The notes: generated by a model from the letters alone, not told the origin. Shown: positions 33,231 to 42,371, counted from the stretch's first letter. The stretch is 64,000 bases of DNA from Rugosimonospora africana (GCF_016862975.1 NZ_BONZ01000050.1:1-64000); one strand, 5' to 3'. Made by a program: numbers and translations.

Positions 33231-34151
33231 TCAGCCTTTCAGGAAGCGGATTATCCGCTCACAGAAGGATTCCGGCTGTTGCAGGTACGGCATGTGACCG
33301 GTGCCTGGAAGCACCACGGATGTCAGCTCCGGCACCTGGTCGGCGATCCGGCGGCCCAGTTCGGCGGGAATATAGCGGTCGTCCTCACCCCAGATCTGCA
33401 GGACCGGCAGCGAGACCGCCAGCTCGGCAAGCCGCCCGACCAACGGTTCAGCGTCGAGTTCGCCGCGAACCATGGCCGCGATCCCGGCGAGGGCCTCTGC
33501 GGTGCCCGGTAGCGACATGACACGCTGCTCCTCCTCGACCAACAGGTCGAGCTCGTGACCGGTCAGCCCGGTCACGAAGCCCAGGCGCGCGCGAACCGGA
33601 TCGCTGCCCACCTGACCGCTGCCCACCTGACCGCTGTCGGCCCAATCGCTGCCCGCCCGACCGCCGCCCGCCCGACCGTTGCCCGCCCGACCGCGGCCGA
33701 TCCGGTCCAGCCCGTCGGCGAGCCCTTCGCACAGCGACGATCCGAGCGGCGTGACGCCCGTGGGGGCGCAGAGCACCAGCGCGTCGAGCCGCCGATCGGG
33801 GACCCGCGCGTGGAACTCAAGCGCCGCGCGGAGCGCGAGTTGCCCACCGAACGAGGCGCCGACCAGAGCCAGGGACGATCCCTCGACATTGTCCCGGAGG
33901 GTGTCGAGAAGGAAAGCCGAGAACGCCGCGACGCTGTACCTGTGCCCCGGGGTCCTCGACGCGAAGCCGTGCCCGGGCAGGTCGACGGCTCGGACACGGT
34001 ACCCGGCCTGCGCCAGCCGTTGCATGCACGGCCGCCAGCGGTCGGCACGACCGCCGATGCCGTGCACGAGCCAGATCTCCCGGCTACCCGTCCCGGCCTC
34101 GATGATCCGGCTCCGCTGATCGCCGGTGACGATGGGGAATTTAGTGATCAT
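33231..34151 (-). CDS. alpha/beta hydrolase
   Basis: 306 residues. It shows the oxyanion segment LVHGIGG, the nucleophile elbow GASFGG, Asp in WGEDDRYIP, and His in GTGHMPYLQQPE near the end: a complete catalytic triad. Residues about 149-183 are a Gly/Arg/Ser-rich insertion from seven 15-bp repeats placed in the cap region. ATG 34151 is chosen; longer frames only add repeat-derived Arg/His runs. It overlaps the LysR gene by 11 bp and is the last gene of a four-gene overlapping operon with an MIO lyase and an HpaB-type monooxygenase, so it may cleave a ring-fission or ester product of that pathway. Confidence 0.82.
   Translation of the reverse strand: MITKFPIVTGDQRSRIIEAGTGSREIWLVHGIGGRADRWRPCMQRLAQAGYRVRAVDLPGHGFASRTPGHRYSVAAFSAFLLDTLRDNVEGSSLALVGASFGGQLALRAALEFHARVPDRRLDALVLCAPTGVTPLGSSLCEGLADGLDRIGRGRAGNGRAGGGRAGSDWADSGQVGSGQVGSDPVRARLGFVTGLTGHELDLLVEEEQRVMSLPGTAEALAGIAAMVRGELDAEPLVGRLAELAVSLPVLQIWGEDDRYIPAELGRRIADQVPELTSVVLPGTGHMPYLQQPESFCERIIRFLKG
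33601..33705 (-). repeat. seven 15-bp units in the hydrolase cap region
   Basis: TCGCTGCCCACCTGA, CCGCTGCCCACCTGA, CCGTTGCCCGCCCGA and relatives run without interruption. The encoded pentads are of the GRAGN/GQVGS type. Confidence 0.9.
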
Positions 34152-35142
34152 GGCGCGCCGCCCGGCAGGACGGTGTCGGGCTCGGTGCCGGACCCGGTGT
34201 CGGGCTCGGTGCCGGACTCGGTGTCGACAACGTGGCCGGCACTCCCCCTCCGCCTCGGGCCGCCTCCGCGGCGGCGGCAATCTCCTCGAAGAGGACCCGC
34301 ACGGCAGCGCTGTCCGCATCGCGCCGGACCACGTAGCAGATCGGCAGGACGAAGTCCTCTTCGTCGAGGGGAACGACGACCACTCCGGTGCCGGGCGTAC
34401 TCAGCCCGGTCGGCACCAGCCCCACGCCTTCACCCAGTCCTATGCGGGCGAGCACGCTCGGGAACCCGACCTCCTCGCCCGCGATGTCCAGGACGCGGCC
34501 GGCGCTCTCGAACCTGGCGATGAGCTTGTCATGGATCGCGCGGTGCTGAGTCCTCGGTACCACGATGAAGCGTTCGTCGAAGACCTCGTCGATACCGACC
34601 GAGGCGCGTTGAGCGACCGGGTGATCGGCCGGCACCGCGATTCCGAGCCGCTGGACGGCGACCCGATGGCAGAGGTACTCGGAGCTGTCGGCGGGCAGGG
34701 TGGTCAGGATGGCGTCGAGCGCCCCGAGGTCGAGCTGAGGGAACAGCTCGTCGGCCGGGCGTACGGTAATGGACAGCCGGAACTCCGGCCGGCGCTGCCG
34801 GAACTCCCTCAGCAGCGACGGCAGAGCGCTGGCCAGCACCGAGGTGGACAGGCCGACGCTGATCGCACCCGCATACCCGCCCGCCCACGCCTCGGCCTCG
34901 GATTCCAGCCTGGCGACCGCGGCGAGAATGTGCCGTGCCCGGGCCAGAACCTGCGCACCCGAGGGGGTGAGCTCGACCGGCCCGGCGCCGCGAGTGAACA
35001 GCCGCACGCCGAGATGCGCCTCCAGCCGGGCAATCTGCTGCGAGACACCCGGCTGGGTGGCGTGCAGGGCCTGCGCCGCCCGGACGAAACTCTTGTGCTC
35101 CGCCACCGCGACGAGTGTCTGAAGCAACCGCACGTCGAACAT
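34141..35142 (-). CDS. LysR-family transcriptional regulator
   Basis: 333 residues. The N-terminal helix-turn-helix is SFVRAAQALHATQPGVSQQI, preceded by MFDVRLLQTLVAVAEH, the usual family start. The substrate-binding domain follows. The last 20 residues are a Pro/Ser tail made from a 24-bp duplication near 34171-34220. It is transcribed with the HpaB-type gene (TGATG overlap), not divergently as is usual for LysR regulators. It probably controls its own operon. Confidence 0.88.
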   Translation of the reverse strand: MFDVRLLQTLVAVAEHKSFVRAAQALHATQPGVSQQIARLEAHLGVRLFTRGAGPVELTPSGAQVLARARHILAAVARLESEAEAWAGGYAGAISVGLSTSVLASALPSLLREFRQRRPEFRLSITVRPADELFPQLDLGALDAILTTLPADSSEYLCHRVAVQRLGIAVPADHPVAQRASVGIDEVFDERFIVVPRTQHRAIHDKLIARFESAGRVLDIAGEEVGFPSVLARIGLGEGVGLVPTGLSTPGTGVVVVPLDEEDFVLPICYVVRRDADSAAVRVLFEEIAAAAEAARGGGGVPATLSTPSPAPSPTPGPAPSPTPSCRAARHDH

Positions 35143-36737
35143 CAGGCCATGCTCTCCACACCGGGATCGACGCCGAAGTAGCGCGGCGCGTTGGAGGCAA
35201 CCCACGCCGGGGTTCGCCAGCCGTGTTCGTCGTAGTCCTCCAGGCACTGATCGACGAGGCCGGTCAGGCCGTCCATCAGCCCGGAACCCTGTGCGGAGCG
35301 CAGGCACTGCAGCCGCACCTCCTCGTGGTTGCCCGCGTAGTTGCGTTCGTAGAGTTCGTGCCGGCCGGCGAACTCGGTGCCGATGGTGTCCCACAACAGC
35401 TTCATGACTTTGATCCGCTCGGCGGCACCGATTCCGTTCGAGCCGCGAACGTAGCGTTCCAGGTAGGCGCCGATCTGGTCGTCGTACAGATCAGAGCCGG
35501 TGGCCGGAAGATAGATCAGGGCGGACGCCACGATCTTCTGCACGATCTCCCGCACCCGGGGGAAGGCATCGGGCGAGGACACGCGATAGGCGAACGCCGC
35601 CTGCTGGTTGGGCAGCACCGTGCCGTCGACCCATGGATCGGCGCTGCCGACCATCGCGTCGGACAGGGCCCAGAACGTGTTCCGGAGAGCCACGACCTCG
35701 CCCAGCAGGACCTGATTGCCTCGGAACACGTCGCCACCGGTGACGTGCAGGGCACGGGCCAGAAGGCCGGCCATGAAGTCCAGCTTGACCGCGAACCTCG
35801 TGCAGCTCTGCAGGCAGAATCCCTGCATGAATCCGGACTCGCGATAGAAGCGCCGCACCCGGTCCAGGTCCCGGTAGACCAGCACGTTTTCCCACGGTAC
35901 GAAGACGTTGTCCAGGATGAAGATGGCGTCGTTCTCGTCGAACCGGCTCGAGAGTGGGTAGTCGAACGGCGAACCCGAGGCGGCGGCGTTGCCCTCGTAC
36001 GACGCGCGACAGACGAGCGTGCAGCCCGGCGAATTCATCGGCATCATGAACATGATCGCCATCTCCGGATCCGCACTGTCCGACGACCCGCTCTGCCCCA
36101 CGAAGCTGACCTGCGACAGGGCCGCACCGGTCGCCACCACCTTCGCACCGGAGACGACCACCCCACCCGCCAGTTCCTCGACCACCCGGACATTGACGTC
36201 GCGAACGGTCTCCGCCGGGCTTCCCCGGTCGACCGGCGGGTTGACGATGGCGTGGTTGATGAACGGCACCGCATCCTGCGACCAGCGATGCCACGTGCGC
36301 GCGTTGTCGGCGAACTCGCCGTAGAACTGTGCGTTGCCACCGAGCGTGTTGGTGAACGCGGCCTTGAAGTCGGGCGTGCGCCCCATCCAGCCGTACGTCA
36401 TCCGGGACCACGCTCCGATCGCCCCGCGTTGGGCCCGCAGGTCCTCGACCGAGCGCGCCGGCTTGAAGAAGCGGTGCGTGTACCCACCGTTTCCGGTGTC
36501 CGTCTCCGTGGTCAGCACGTCGCGCTGGTCGCCCTCGTGCAGAGCGTCGTACAAGCGGGCAATCGAACGGGCTGCGTTGCGGAACGCCGGATGGGTGGTC
36601 ACGTCGGCAACCCGCTCGCCGTTGAGGTAAACGGCCCGGTCGTCACGCAGCGAGGCCAGGTACTCGGTACCGGTGAATGGCCGGGACGGGTCTTGCCGGT
36701 ACAGGTCGACGGGGACGAGGGCGCTTCGTGAGGTCAT
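35142..36737 (-). CDS. HpaB-family FADH2-dependent monooxygenase, large component
   Basis: 531 residues, normal for 4-hydroxyphenylacetate 3-hydroxylase / SgcC-type oxygenases. Family landmarks include TGTEYLASLRDDRAVYLNGE at the start, YGWMGRTPDFKAAF, and FILDNVFVPWENVLVYRD. It needs reduced flavin from a partner reductase, and no HpaC-like gene is seen in the window. Members hydroxylate phenols, carrier-bound tyrosines or other aromatic rings. It overlaps the MIO lyase gene (ATGA), so the lyase product is a likely substrate; the chemistry is not fixed by sequence. Confidence 0.87.
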   Translation of the reverse strand: MTSRSALVPVDLYRQDPSRPFTGTEYLASLRDDRAVYLNGERVADVTTHPAFRNAARSIARLYDALHEGDQRDVLTTETDTGNGGYTHRFFKPARSVEDLRAQRGAIGAWSRMTYGWMGRTPDFKAAFTNTLGGNAQFYGEFADNARTWHRWSQDAVPFINHAIVNPPVDRGSPAETVRDVNVRVVEELAGGVVVSGAKVVATGAALSQVSFVGQSGSSDSADPEMAIMFMMPMNSPGCTLVCRASYEGNAAASGSPFDYPLSSRFDENDAIFILDNVFVPWENVLVYRDLDRVRRFYRESGFMQGFCLQSCTRFAVKLDFMAGLLARALHVTGGDVFRGNQVLLGEVVALRNTFWALSDAMVGSADPWVDGTVLPNQQAAFAYRVSSPDAFPRVREIVQKIVASALIYLPATGSDLYDDQIGAYLERYVRGSNGIGAAERIKVMKLLWDTIGTEFAGRHELYERNYAGNHEEVRLQCLRSAQGSGLMDGLTGLVDQCLEDYDEHGWRTPAWVASNAPRYFGVDPGVESMA

Positions 36738-38293
36738 CTCGGATCCGCTCCTGAAGCGGTGGTGAGGTGGGTCTCCGCGCGAATGCCGGCGGCGTTCGCG
36801 ACGGCGCCGTGGCGCACCAACGCGTTCGACGCGGTGACGGCCTGAGAGAATTCCCAGTCGTCGGCCATGGACGGCACCTGGCTCCGGACCAGTCGCCGGG
36901 CCTCTTCCAGCGGGTCCGACGAACGCATTCCCGGCCGGTGGTCCATCCCCTCGACAGCGGCGAGCAGTTCGATCGCGAGGATGGCACTCGCGTTGTCTGC
37001 CATGTCCGCCAGCCGCCGGGCACCATGCGTGGCCATCGACACGAAGTCCTCCTGGTTGCCAACGGTCGGGATGCTGTCGACCGAGGCCGGGTGCGACCGC
37101 TGCTTGTTCTCGGACGCCAACGCGGCCGCGGTGATCTGCAGGCTCATGAATCCCGACGTGACGCCGCTGTCCCCGGTCAGGAACGCCGGCAGCCCGCTGA
37201 GCGATTGGTCAAGGAGAAAGGCGGTCCGGCGCTCGGACATGGCGCCGATCTCCGAGAGAGCGATCGCCAGCATGTCGGCCGCGAAGGCGACCGGCTCGCC
37301 GTGGAAGTTGCCCGCGGAGACGATCTCCTCGGTGTCAGCGAGCAGGACCGGGTTGTCCGTCACGCTGCCGGCTTCGATCGCCAACGTCGTTCGGGCATGT
37401 TCGACGAGGTCCAGGCACGCTCCGAGTACCTGCGGCAGACAGCGCAGGCAGTACGGGTCCTGTACCCGCACGCCCGCCCGGCTCGCCTCGCGGAAGTCGC
37501 CGGAGCACAGCAGCTGCCTGAGGACGGACGCGATGCGCAACTGGCCCGGGTGCGGCCGGAGGGCCTGGACAGCGTGGCCGAACGGCGCGGTCGACCCCAG
37601 AGCCGCCTCCACTGACATGGCACCCACCGCAAGGGCGGTAGCCATCACGCGTTCCGTCTCGAAGAGCCCGGCGAGGGCGAGCGCCGTCGACACCTGGGTT
37701 CCGTTGACCAGTGCCAGGCCCTCCTTGGGGCCGAGGACGAGCGGTTCGATGCCCGCCATCCGCAACGCCTCCGCGCCCGGCCGGACCTCCCCGGCGAAGA
37801 CAGCACTCCCCCGACCGATCAGCACTGCCGCCAGGTGGGCCAACGGGGCCAGATCTCCGGACGCGCCCACCGACCCCTGGCCCGGAATCACCGGAAGGAC
37901 GCCGCGATTGACCATCTCGATCAGCGTGTCGACGACGACCGGACGGACGCCGGACGCGCCTCGGGCCAGGGCCGCGACCTTCAGCGCGAGCACCAGGCGA
38001 ACGACGGCGTCCCGGAGCGGCGGTCCGACACCGACCGTGTGCGAGAGGACCAGGTTACGCTGCAGCCGCTCGATGTCCGGCTCCGGGATGCGCCGCGACG
38101 CAAGCCGCCCGAACCCGGTGTTGACCCCGTAGATTGGCTCGCCCGACCTCAACAGGCGCATCGTGAGCTCGGATGACCGAATGACGGCCGTCCGGGCCTC
38201 ATCGCTCAACCGGATGTCGACCGGTCCCCGATCCCGGTAGAGCCGGCGCCAGTCGTCGATCGGGTTGCTCTCGCCGCAGATGATCAGCCGCAC
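36734..38293 (-). CDS. MIO-dependent ammonia-lyase, histidine ammonia-lyase type
   Basis: 519 residues. The cofactor triad A144-S145-G146 (GASGDLAP) forms MIO. The catalytic Tyr is in YGVNTGFG. The selectivity segment NLVLSHTVGVG has the Ser-His of histidine lyases rather than the His-Leu of tyrosine lyases. RVQDPYCLRC, GNFHGEP and NQEDF also match HutH. GTG 38293 is chosen, which puts ASG at the residue number typical of HutH. No hutU, hutI or hutG gene is nearby; instead an HpaB-type oxygenase is translationally coupled. This argues against ordinary histidine degradation and leaves a specialised amino-acid or imidazole pathway open. Confidence 0.82.
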   Translation of the reverse strand: MRLIICGESNPIDDWRRLYRDRGPVDIRLSDEARTAVIRSSELTMRLLRSGEPIYGVNTGFGRLASRRIPEPDIERLQRNLVLSHTVGVGPPLRDAVVRLVLALKVAALARGASGVRPVVVDTLIEMVNRGVLPVIPGQGSVGASGDLAPLAHLAAVLIGRGSAVFAGEVRPGAEALRMAGIEPLVLGPKEGLALVNGTQVSTALALAGLFETERVMATALAVGAMSVEAALGSTAPFGHAVQALRPHPGQLRIASVLRQLLCSGDFREASRAGVRVQDPYCLRCLPQVLGACLDLVEHARTTLAIEAGSVTDNPVLLADTEEIVSAGNFHGEPVAFAADMLAIALSEIGAMSERRTAFLLDQSLSGLPAFLTGDSGVTSGFMSLQITAAALASENKQRSHPASVDSIPTVGNQEDFVSMATHGARRLADMADNASAILAIELLAAVEGMDHRPGMRSSDPLEEARRLVRSQVPSMADDWEFSQAVTASNALVRHGAVANAAGIRAETHLTTASGADPR

Positions 38294-38384
38294 GACTTCA
38301 GCCTGACCGTTCGCGCAGGTTAACGCCAATAATCTTCGACGTGCCGGCAAACACGAATCGTTATCCGCGGCGGTGACGGCGCAG

Positions 38385-38436
38385 GCGTCGACCGCCGCCC
38401 GCGTCGACCGCCGTCCGGGCATCCTACAGGATGTAG
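38385..38436. promoter_or_regulatory. tandem duplication and CTACA-GGA-TGTAG palindrome in a divergent promoter region
   Basis: GCGTCGACCGCCG plus three bases is duplicated (38385-38400, 38401-38416). It is followed by the inverted repeat CTACAGGATGTAG (38424-38436), about 40 bases before the next plus-strand gene. The form resembles TACA-n-TGTA operators of CopY/BlaI-type repressors. Confidence 0.4.
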
Positions 38437-38476
38437 TAGTGTGCAGCCGGGCTGATCTAGGAGAGGGCGGAGTTCG

Positions 38477-39274
38477 ATGCGACCCAGCACCACCGTGACC
38501 GGCACGCCGCGCCTACCCATGCGCGCGAAGGTACCGGAGATCACCGCCATGTTCTGGCTGATCAAGGTACTGACCACCGGCATGGGCGAGGCCGCCTCCG
38601 ACTACCTCGGTACCGTCAGCCTGGTACTGGCCGGCGCGATCGGGGTCATCGGTCTCGTGGTGGCCCTGGCGCTACAGCTGCGTGCCCGCCGGTACATCGC
38701 GCCGGTGTACTGGTTCGCGGTCGCGATGGTGGCGGTGTTCGGCACCATGGCCGCCGACGCGCTGCACGTGGCCCTGGGCGCCCCGTACGCCGGATCCACC
38801 GCGTTCTACGCCGTGGCACTCGCCATCGTGTTCGTCCTCTGGCACCGCGCCGAGGGGACGCTGTCCATCCACAGCATCGTGACCCCGCGCCGGGAGATCT
38901 ACTACTGGGTCACGGTGCTCCTCACCTTTGCCCTGGGTACCGCGGCCGGAGACCTCACCGCAGCCAGCATGCACCTGGGCTACTTCCCCTCCGCCGTGCT
39001 GTTCGCCGTTCTCATCGCGCTGCCCGCCATCGGCCGCCGGCTCGGACTCAACGGCATCGCCGCGTTCTGGATCGCCTACGTGCTGACCCGCCCGCTGGGC
39101 GCCTCGATCGCCGACTGGCTCGGCAAGCCGCACCACCCCGACGGCGGCCTGGGCTTCGGTGACGGCACCGTGACGGCCCTCGCCACCGTCGCGATCGTCG
39201 TCCTGGTCGGCTACGTGACCGTCACTCGTGCCGGCATCCAGCCCGACGTTGAACCGGTCCCCGTCGAGGTCTGA
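38477..39274 (+). CDS. DUF347-repeat (COG4705-type) membrane protein
   Basis: 265 residues with about eight membrane helices in a two-fold repeat. KVPEITAMFWLIKVLTTGMG EA in the first half and TFALGTAAGDLTAASMHLGY plus LTRPLGASIADWLGKP in the second are the conserved repeat elements of this family. GGAGAGGGCGGAG precedes ATG at 38477. Function is unknown; relatives occur near manganese or metal-homeostasis genes in other bacteria. It is divergent from the MIO lyase operon and has its own palindromic promoter region. Confidence 0.8.
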   Translation: MRPSTTVTGTPRLPMRAKVPEITAMFWLIKVLTTGMGEAASDYLGTVSLVLAGAIGVIGLVVALALQLRARRYIAPVYWFAVAMVAVFGTMAADALHVALGAPYAGSTAFYAVALAIVFVLWHRAEGTLSIHSIVTPRREIYYWVTVLLTFALGTAAGDLTAASMHLGYFPSAVLFAVLIALPAIGRRLGLNGIAAFWIAYVLTRPLGASIADWLGKPHHPDGGLGFGDGTVTALATVAIVVLVGYVTVTRAGIQPDVEPVPVEV

Positions 39275-39412
39275 CCCGCACCTCGCTCCGGCCAGCGACA
39301 GAAGAGGGCACTGGCGGCCTGTCACACAGGGAGATGGGAAATCCGGTTGGGTAAAGGACCGTCGGGCTGATAGGGTCGCGGGACCGTGACACCACGCGAG
39401 GAGGTGAGACCC

Positions 39413-39466
39413 ATGAACGTTGTACGCACGTGGGTGCTCCCCTCGTCGTCACGGTTGGGCGGTTGA
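39413..39466 (+). CDS. 17-residue leader peptide upstream of a GNAT gene
   Basis: MNVVRTWVLPSSSRLGG is preceded by a strong site (GAGGAGGTGAG, spacing 6) and followed 56 bases later by the acetyltransferase start. A plausible promoter lies upstream (TTGGGT, 18 bases, TAGGGT near 39348-39377). Between leader stop and gene start, short complementary segments (GCGCC and GGCG) could pair. The layout is that of a translated leader controlling a resistance or stress gene by ribosome stalling. That control is inference. Confidence 0.5.
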   Translation: MNVVRTWVLPSSSRLGG

Positions 39467-39522
39467 CGTAGGAGTCGCCGGGAGCGCCTCGACAACAAGG
39501 CGATCTCGGAAGGCGACAACCT

Positions 39523-40320
39523 ATGAATTCTGTGCATTCCACGTCCCGTGTGGGCGACCAGGCGGTAGTGGTTACCCAGGTCGCGGAGAGGCAATGGCAC
39601 GCCCTGGAAGACGACCAGGTGATCGGCCGCGGCGACGCCTCACGCAGGCCCGACGGGCGGATCTTCCTCAGCATCGACTCGTGGCAGGACGCGGTCTTCG
39701 ACCAACTCGCCGAGGTCATGCTGGCGGACCTATCGAAGCCGCTGTACACGGTGGTCGACGAGGCTGACATCGACCTGACGTCCAATTGGCAGCGAGCGGG
39801 CTTCACGACCCGGCGCCGCGAGTGGGAGTACGTCGTGTCCACCGACCCTCAGATCACGGGGCTCGACTCCGTGCTCCGGCCGGAGGGCGTGCGCATCATT
39901 CCCGTCGGCGCGGCGCAAAGAGCCCCGCTGGGCGAGCTGTACAACGCGATCCGCGACGAAGTCCAGGCCACCATCGGCTGGGACTCGATGCCGGCCGAAG
40001 TGCTGGCCCGGCCGGACGGCATTTCTCTACTCGACCTGTCGAAGTACGCGGTAGCAGCCGAGTCCGATCGGTACGTGGGACTGGTCCGGGTGGTACCGCG
40101 GCGCCGGCAGGCACGGATCGGTCTGGTCGCGGTCCGGGCCGACCTGTGCCGCCACGGTATCGCTCGGGCGCTGCTGGCCCACGTGCTCGGTTCGCTGCAT
40201 CGCTCGGGAATCGAGACGGCATGGGCCGAGGTAGACGAGTCCAACGGTGCGGCCATGGCACTGTTCGAGGGCCTCGGCGCCCGGCGCGCGAGCAGCAACC
40301 TGGAGCTGGTGCGCCGTTGA
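39523..40320 (+). CDS. GNAT-family acetyltransferase
   Basis: 265 residues. The C-terminal half has GNAT motif A, VAVRADLCRHGIARALLAHVLG, and motif B near WAEVDESNGAAMALFEGLGA. The N-terminal half looks like a second, degenerate acetyltransferase-like lobe (DVFDQLAEVML region, GFTTRRREWEYVV), giving a tandem-fold enzyme. The substrate is unknown. A short translated leader precedes it, and infA follows on the same strand after 82 bp. Confidence 0.8.
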   Translation: MNSVHSTSRVGDQAVVVTQVAERQWHALEDDQVIGRGDASRRPDGRIFLSIDSWQDAVFDQLAEVMLADLSKPLYTVVDEADIDLTSNWQRAGFTTRRREWEYVVSTDPQITGLDSVLRPEGVRIIPVGAAQRAPLGELYNAIRDEVQATIGWDSMPAEVLARPDGISLLDLSKYAVAAESDRYVGLVRVVPRRRQARIGLVAVRADLCRHGIARALLAHVLGSLHRSGIETAWAEVDESNGAAMALFEGLGARRASSNLELVRR

Positions 40321-40402
40321 TCACGGGCCGATCCGATGCGCGAGCGTCGGTTCCCGGTAACGCACGGAATGGCCGAGCCACCGACCAGAGGGGTACAAGA
40401 AG

Positions 40403-40627
40403 ATGACAGGAACAGCACGGGGCATCGAAGTCGAGGGCACCGTCATCGAGTGTCTGCGCAACGCCACTTTCAGGGTGGAGCTCCAAAACGGACATAAGGT
40501 GCTCGCACACATCAGCGGGAAGATACGGAAGAACTACATCAAGATCTTGCCGTATGACCGGGTGCTCGTGGAACTCAGCCCGTACGACCTCACCCGCGGC
40601 CGCATCCGGTTCCGGTACAGGACGTAG
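40403..40627 (+). CDS. infA: translation initiation factor IF-1, additional copy
   Basis: 74 residues, the usual IF-1 length, with an S1/OB fold: [20 protein letters not shown], then [20 protein letters not shown] and [14 protein letters not shown]. Actinomycetes carry a housekeeping infA in the ribosomal-protein region. This copy is outside that context, between a GNAT and a DEAD-box helicase gene, so it is probably a paralogue. The diverged start ([12 protein letters not shown]) supports this. Confidence 0.92.
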   Translation: MTGTARGIEVEGTVIECLRNATFRVELQNGHKVLAHISGKIRKNYIKILPYDRVLVELSPYDLTRGRIRFRYRT

Positions 40628-40835
40628 CACGGGCGAGGACGGCCCGGCGAGGACGGCCGACGGGCGGCCCGGCAAGGGGTTGGCGGGCCCCGAGCCGGGT
40701 CGGCGGACGGTGCGGGTAACGTTGACCCGGCGGTTCGCTCTGTGTTTCCGCGGATCGCGTTCGATGTCGACCACCGTGTGCCGCGGCCACTCGGGTCCGC
40801 GCCGGGCAGGACGACCTTCCATCTTCGGAGACTTC

Positions 40836-42302
40836 ATGACGAGCCGCCGTGCTCACACCACTTCCCGCAAACCAGTAACATTCACCGACTTCGGTCTGCC
40901 GACCCAGCTCGTCAAAGCGCTCGCCGTGGCCGGCGTCACCAAGCCGTTCCCGATCCAGGCAGCGACGCTGCCCGACGCCCTGGCCGGACGCGATGTGCTC
41001 GGCCGTGGCCGGACCGGCTCCGGAAAAACCTACGCATTCGTCCTTCCCGTGCTGGCGCGGTTGGCCGCCAGACCCGCACCGCGGCGGCCGGGTCGGCCAC
41101 GTGCGCTGATTTTGGCACCCACCCGCGAACTCGCCAGCCAGATTCAGGCATCGATCATCCCGCTGGCCGAGGCACTCTCCCTGCGTACCCTCACGATCTT
41201 CGGCGGGGTCAGCCCCGCCGGCCAGATCGCCGGCCTGCGCGCCGGTGTCGACATCCTCGTCGCCTGCCCGGGCCGGCTCGCCGACCACGTCGCCGCGGGC
41301 CGGGCCAGCCTCGACGCGGTCGAGATCACCGTGCTGGACGAGGCCGACCACATGGCCGACCTCGGATTCCTCCCTGTCGTGCGACGCCTGCTCGACCAAA
41401 CCCCGCCGTCGGGACAGCGCATGCTGTTCTCGGCCACCCTCGACGCCGAAGTGAACGTGCTCGTACGGCGGTTCCTCACCACCCCGGCCACGCACAGCGT
41501 CGACTCGTCACTGTCGCCGGTGGACACGATGACGCACCACGTCCTGCACGTCAGGTCCGAGGACCGGTTTCCCGTCCTCGCCGATCTCACGGCCGCACCG
41601 GGGCGAACGCTGGTGTTCACCCGCACCAAACGCGGAGCGAAAACCCTGACTCGTCGGCTCGTCGCCGCCGGCGTCCAGGCGGTAGAACTCCACGGCAACC
41701 TGGCCCAGTCCGCGCGCACGCGCAACCTGCTCGCCTTCACCGACGGCAAAGCGCAGGCCCTGGTCGCCACCGACATCGCCGCCCGCGGCATCCATGTCGA
41801 CGGCGTCTCCCTGGTCATCCACGCCGACCCGCCGGTCGAACCGAAGGCGTATCTGCACCGGTCCGGTCGGACGGCACGCGCGGGCGCGCGGGGAACCGTG
41901 GTCACCCTCATGACCGATGACCAGGTATCCGAGGTCCGTGACCTGACCCGCCGGGCAGGCATCACCGCCACGACCACCCGGCTGCGACCGGGTGACGCAC
42001 TGCTGACCGACATCGCGCCGGGCCAGCGGTCGTTCATCGAACCACCGGCCGGCGGTTCCGCCACACCGGCGCCGTCCGGGCGCTCCGCCACACCCGCGCC
42101 GTCCGGCCGTTCCGCGACGTCCGCGCCGTCCGGCGGCCGGTCGCGTCGCAAGCCCTCCCGTGCTTCTGGTACCCCTGCCGCGCCGCTACCCTCGGCGGCT
42201 CCATCCCGCTCCGGGGCCACGGCCTCGACACCCGGCCGGAGCTCGGGTGCGGCGGCCTTCTCATCCCGGACCCGGGTCGGCGCCCGTTCCGGCCGACGGT
42301 AG
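40836..42302 (+). CDS. DEAD-box RNA helicase
   Basis: 488 residues. In order: Q-motif region (FTDFGLPTQLVKAL, KPFPIQAATLP), motif I GRTGSGKT, Ia PTRELA, II DEAD (VLDEADHM), III SAT (FSATLD), V ATDIAARGIHVDGV and VI HRSGRTARAG. It is a complete helicase core of the RhlE/CsdA type. The C-terminal tail is Ser/Pro/Arg-rich and contains three 27-bp repeats (SATPAPSGR). ATG 40836 follows CGGAG. It lies 208 bp after infA; an IF-1 paralogue beside a DEAD helicase suggests a cold- or stress-translation pair. Confidence 0.9.
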   Translation: MTSRRAHTTSRKPVTFTDFGLPTQLVKALAVAGVTKPFPIQAATLPDALAGRDVLGRGRTGSGKTYAFVLPVLARLAARPAPRRPGRPRALILAPTRELASQIQASIIPLAEALSLRTLTIFGGVSPAGQIAGLRAGVDILVACPGRLADHVAAGRASLDAVEITVLDEADHMADLGFLPVVRRLLDQTPPSGQRMLFSATLDAEVNVLVRRFLTTPATHSVDSSLSPVDTMTHHVLHVRSEDRFPVLADLTAAPGRTLVFTRTKRGAKTLTRRLVAAGVQAVELHGNLAQSARTRNLLAFTDGKAQALVATDIAARGIHVDGVSLVIHADPPVEPKAYLHRSGRTARAGARGTVVTLMTDDQVSEVRDLTRRAGITATTTRLRPGDALLTDIAPGQRSFIEPPAGGSATPAPSGRSATPAPSGRSATSAPSGGRSRRKPSRASGTPAAPLPSAAPSRSGATASTPGRSSGAAAFSSRTRVGARSGRR

Positions 42303-42308
42303 AACGCC

Positions 42309-42339
42309 CCGGCGGGTGCTCAGTGGGCGCTCCCGCCGG
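42309..42339. terminator. hairpin between convergent helicase and phosphatase genes
   Basis: CCGGCGGG pairs with CCCGCCGG across a 15-base loop just after the helicase stop. It could serve both strands. Confidence 0.5.
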
Positions 42340-42371
42340 CCTCGGACCACACCAACGTGACGGCGATCCGC

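Noticed and set aside
34152-34319. Longer start for the alpha/beta hydrolase with an Arg-His-rich leader
   Set aside because: The leader is antisense-frame reading of the LysR tail repeats; ATG 34151 begins the real fold.
36734-38293. Assignment as tyrosine or phenylalanine ammonia-lyase
   Set aside because: The selectivity segment is LSH as in histidine lyases, not the HHL or FL type; context alone is not enough to override it.
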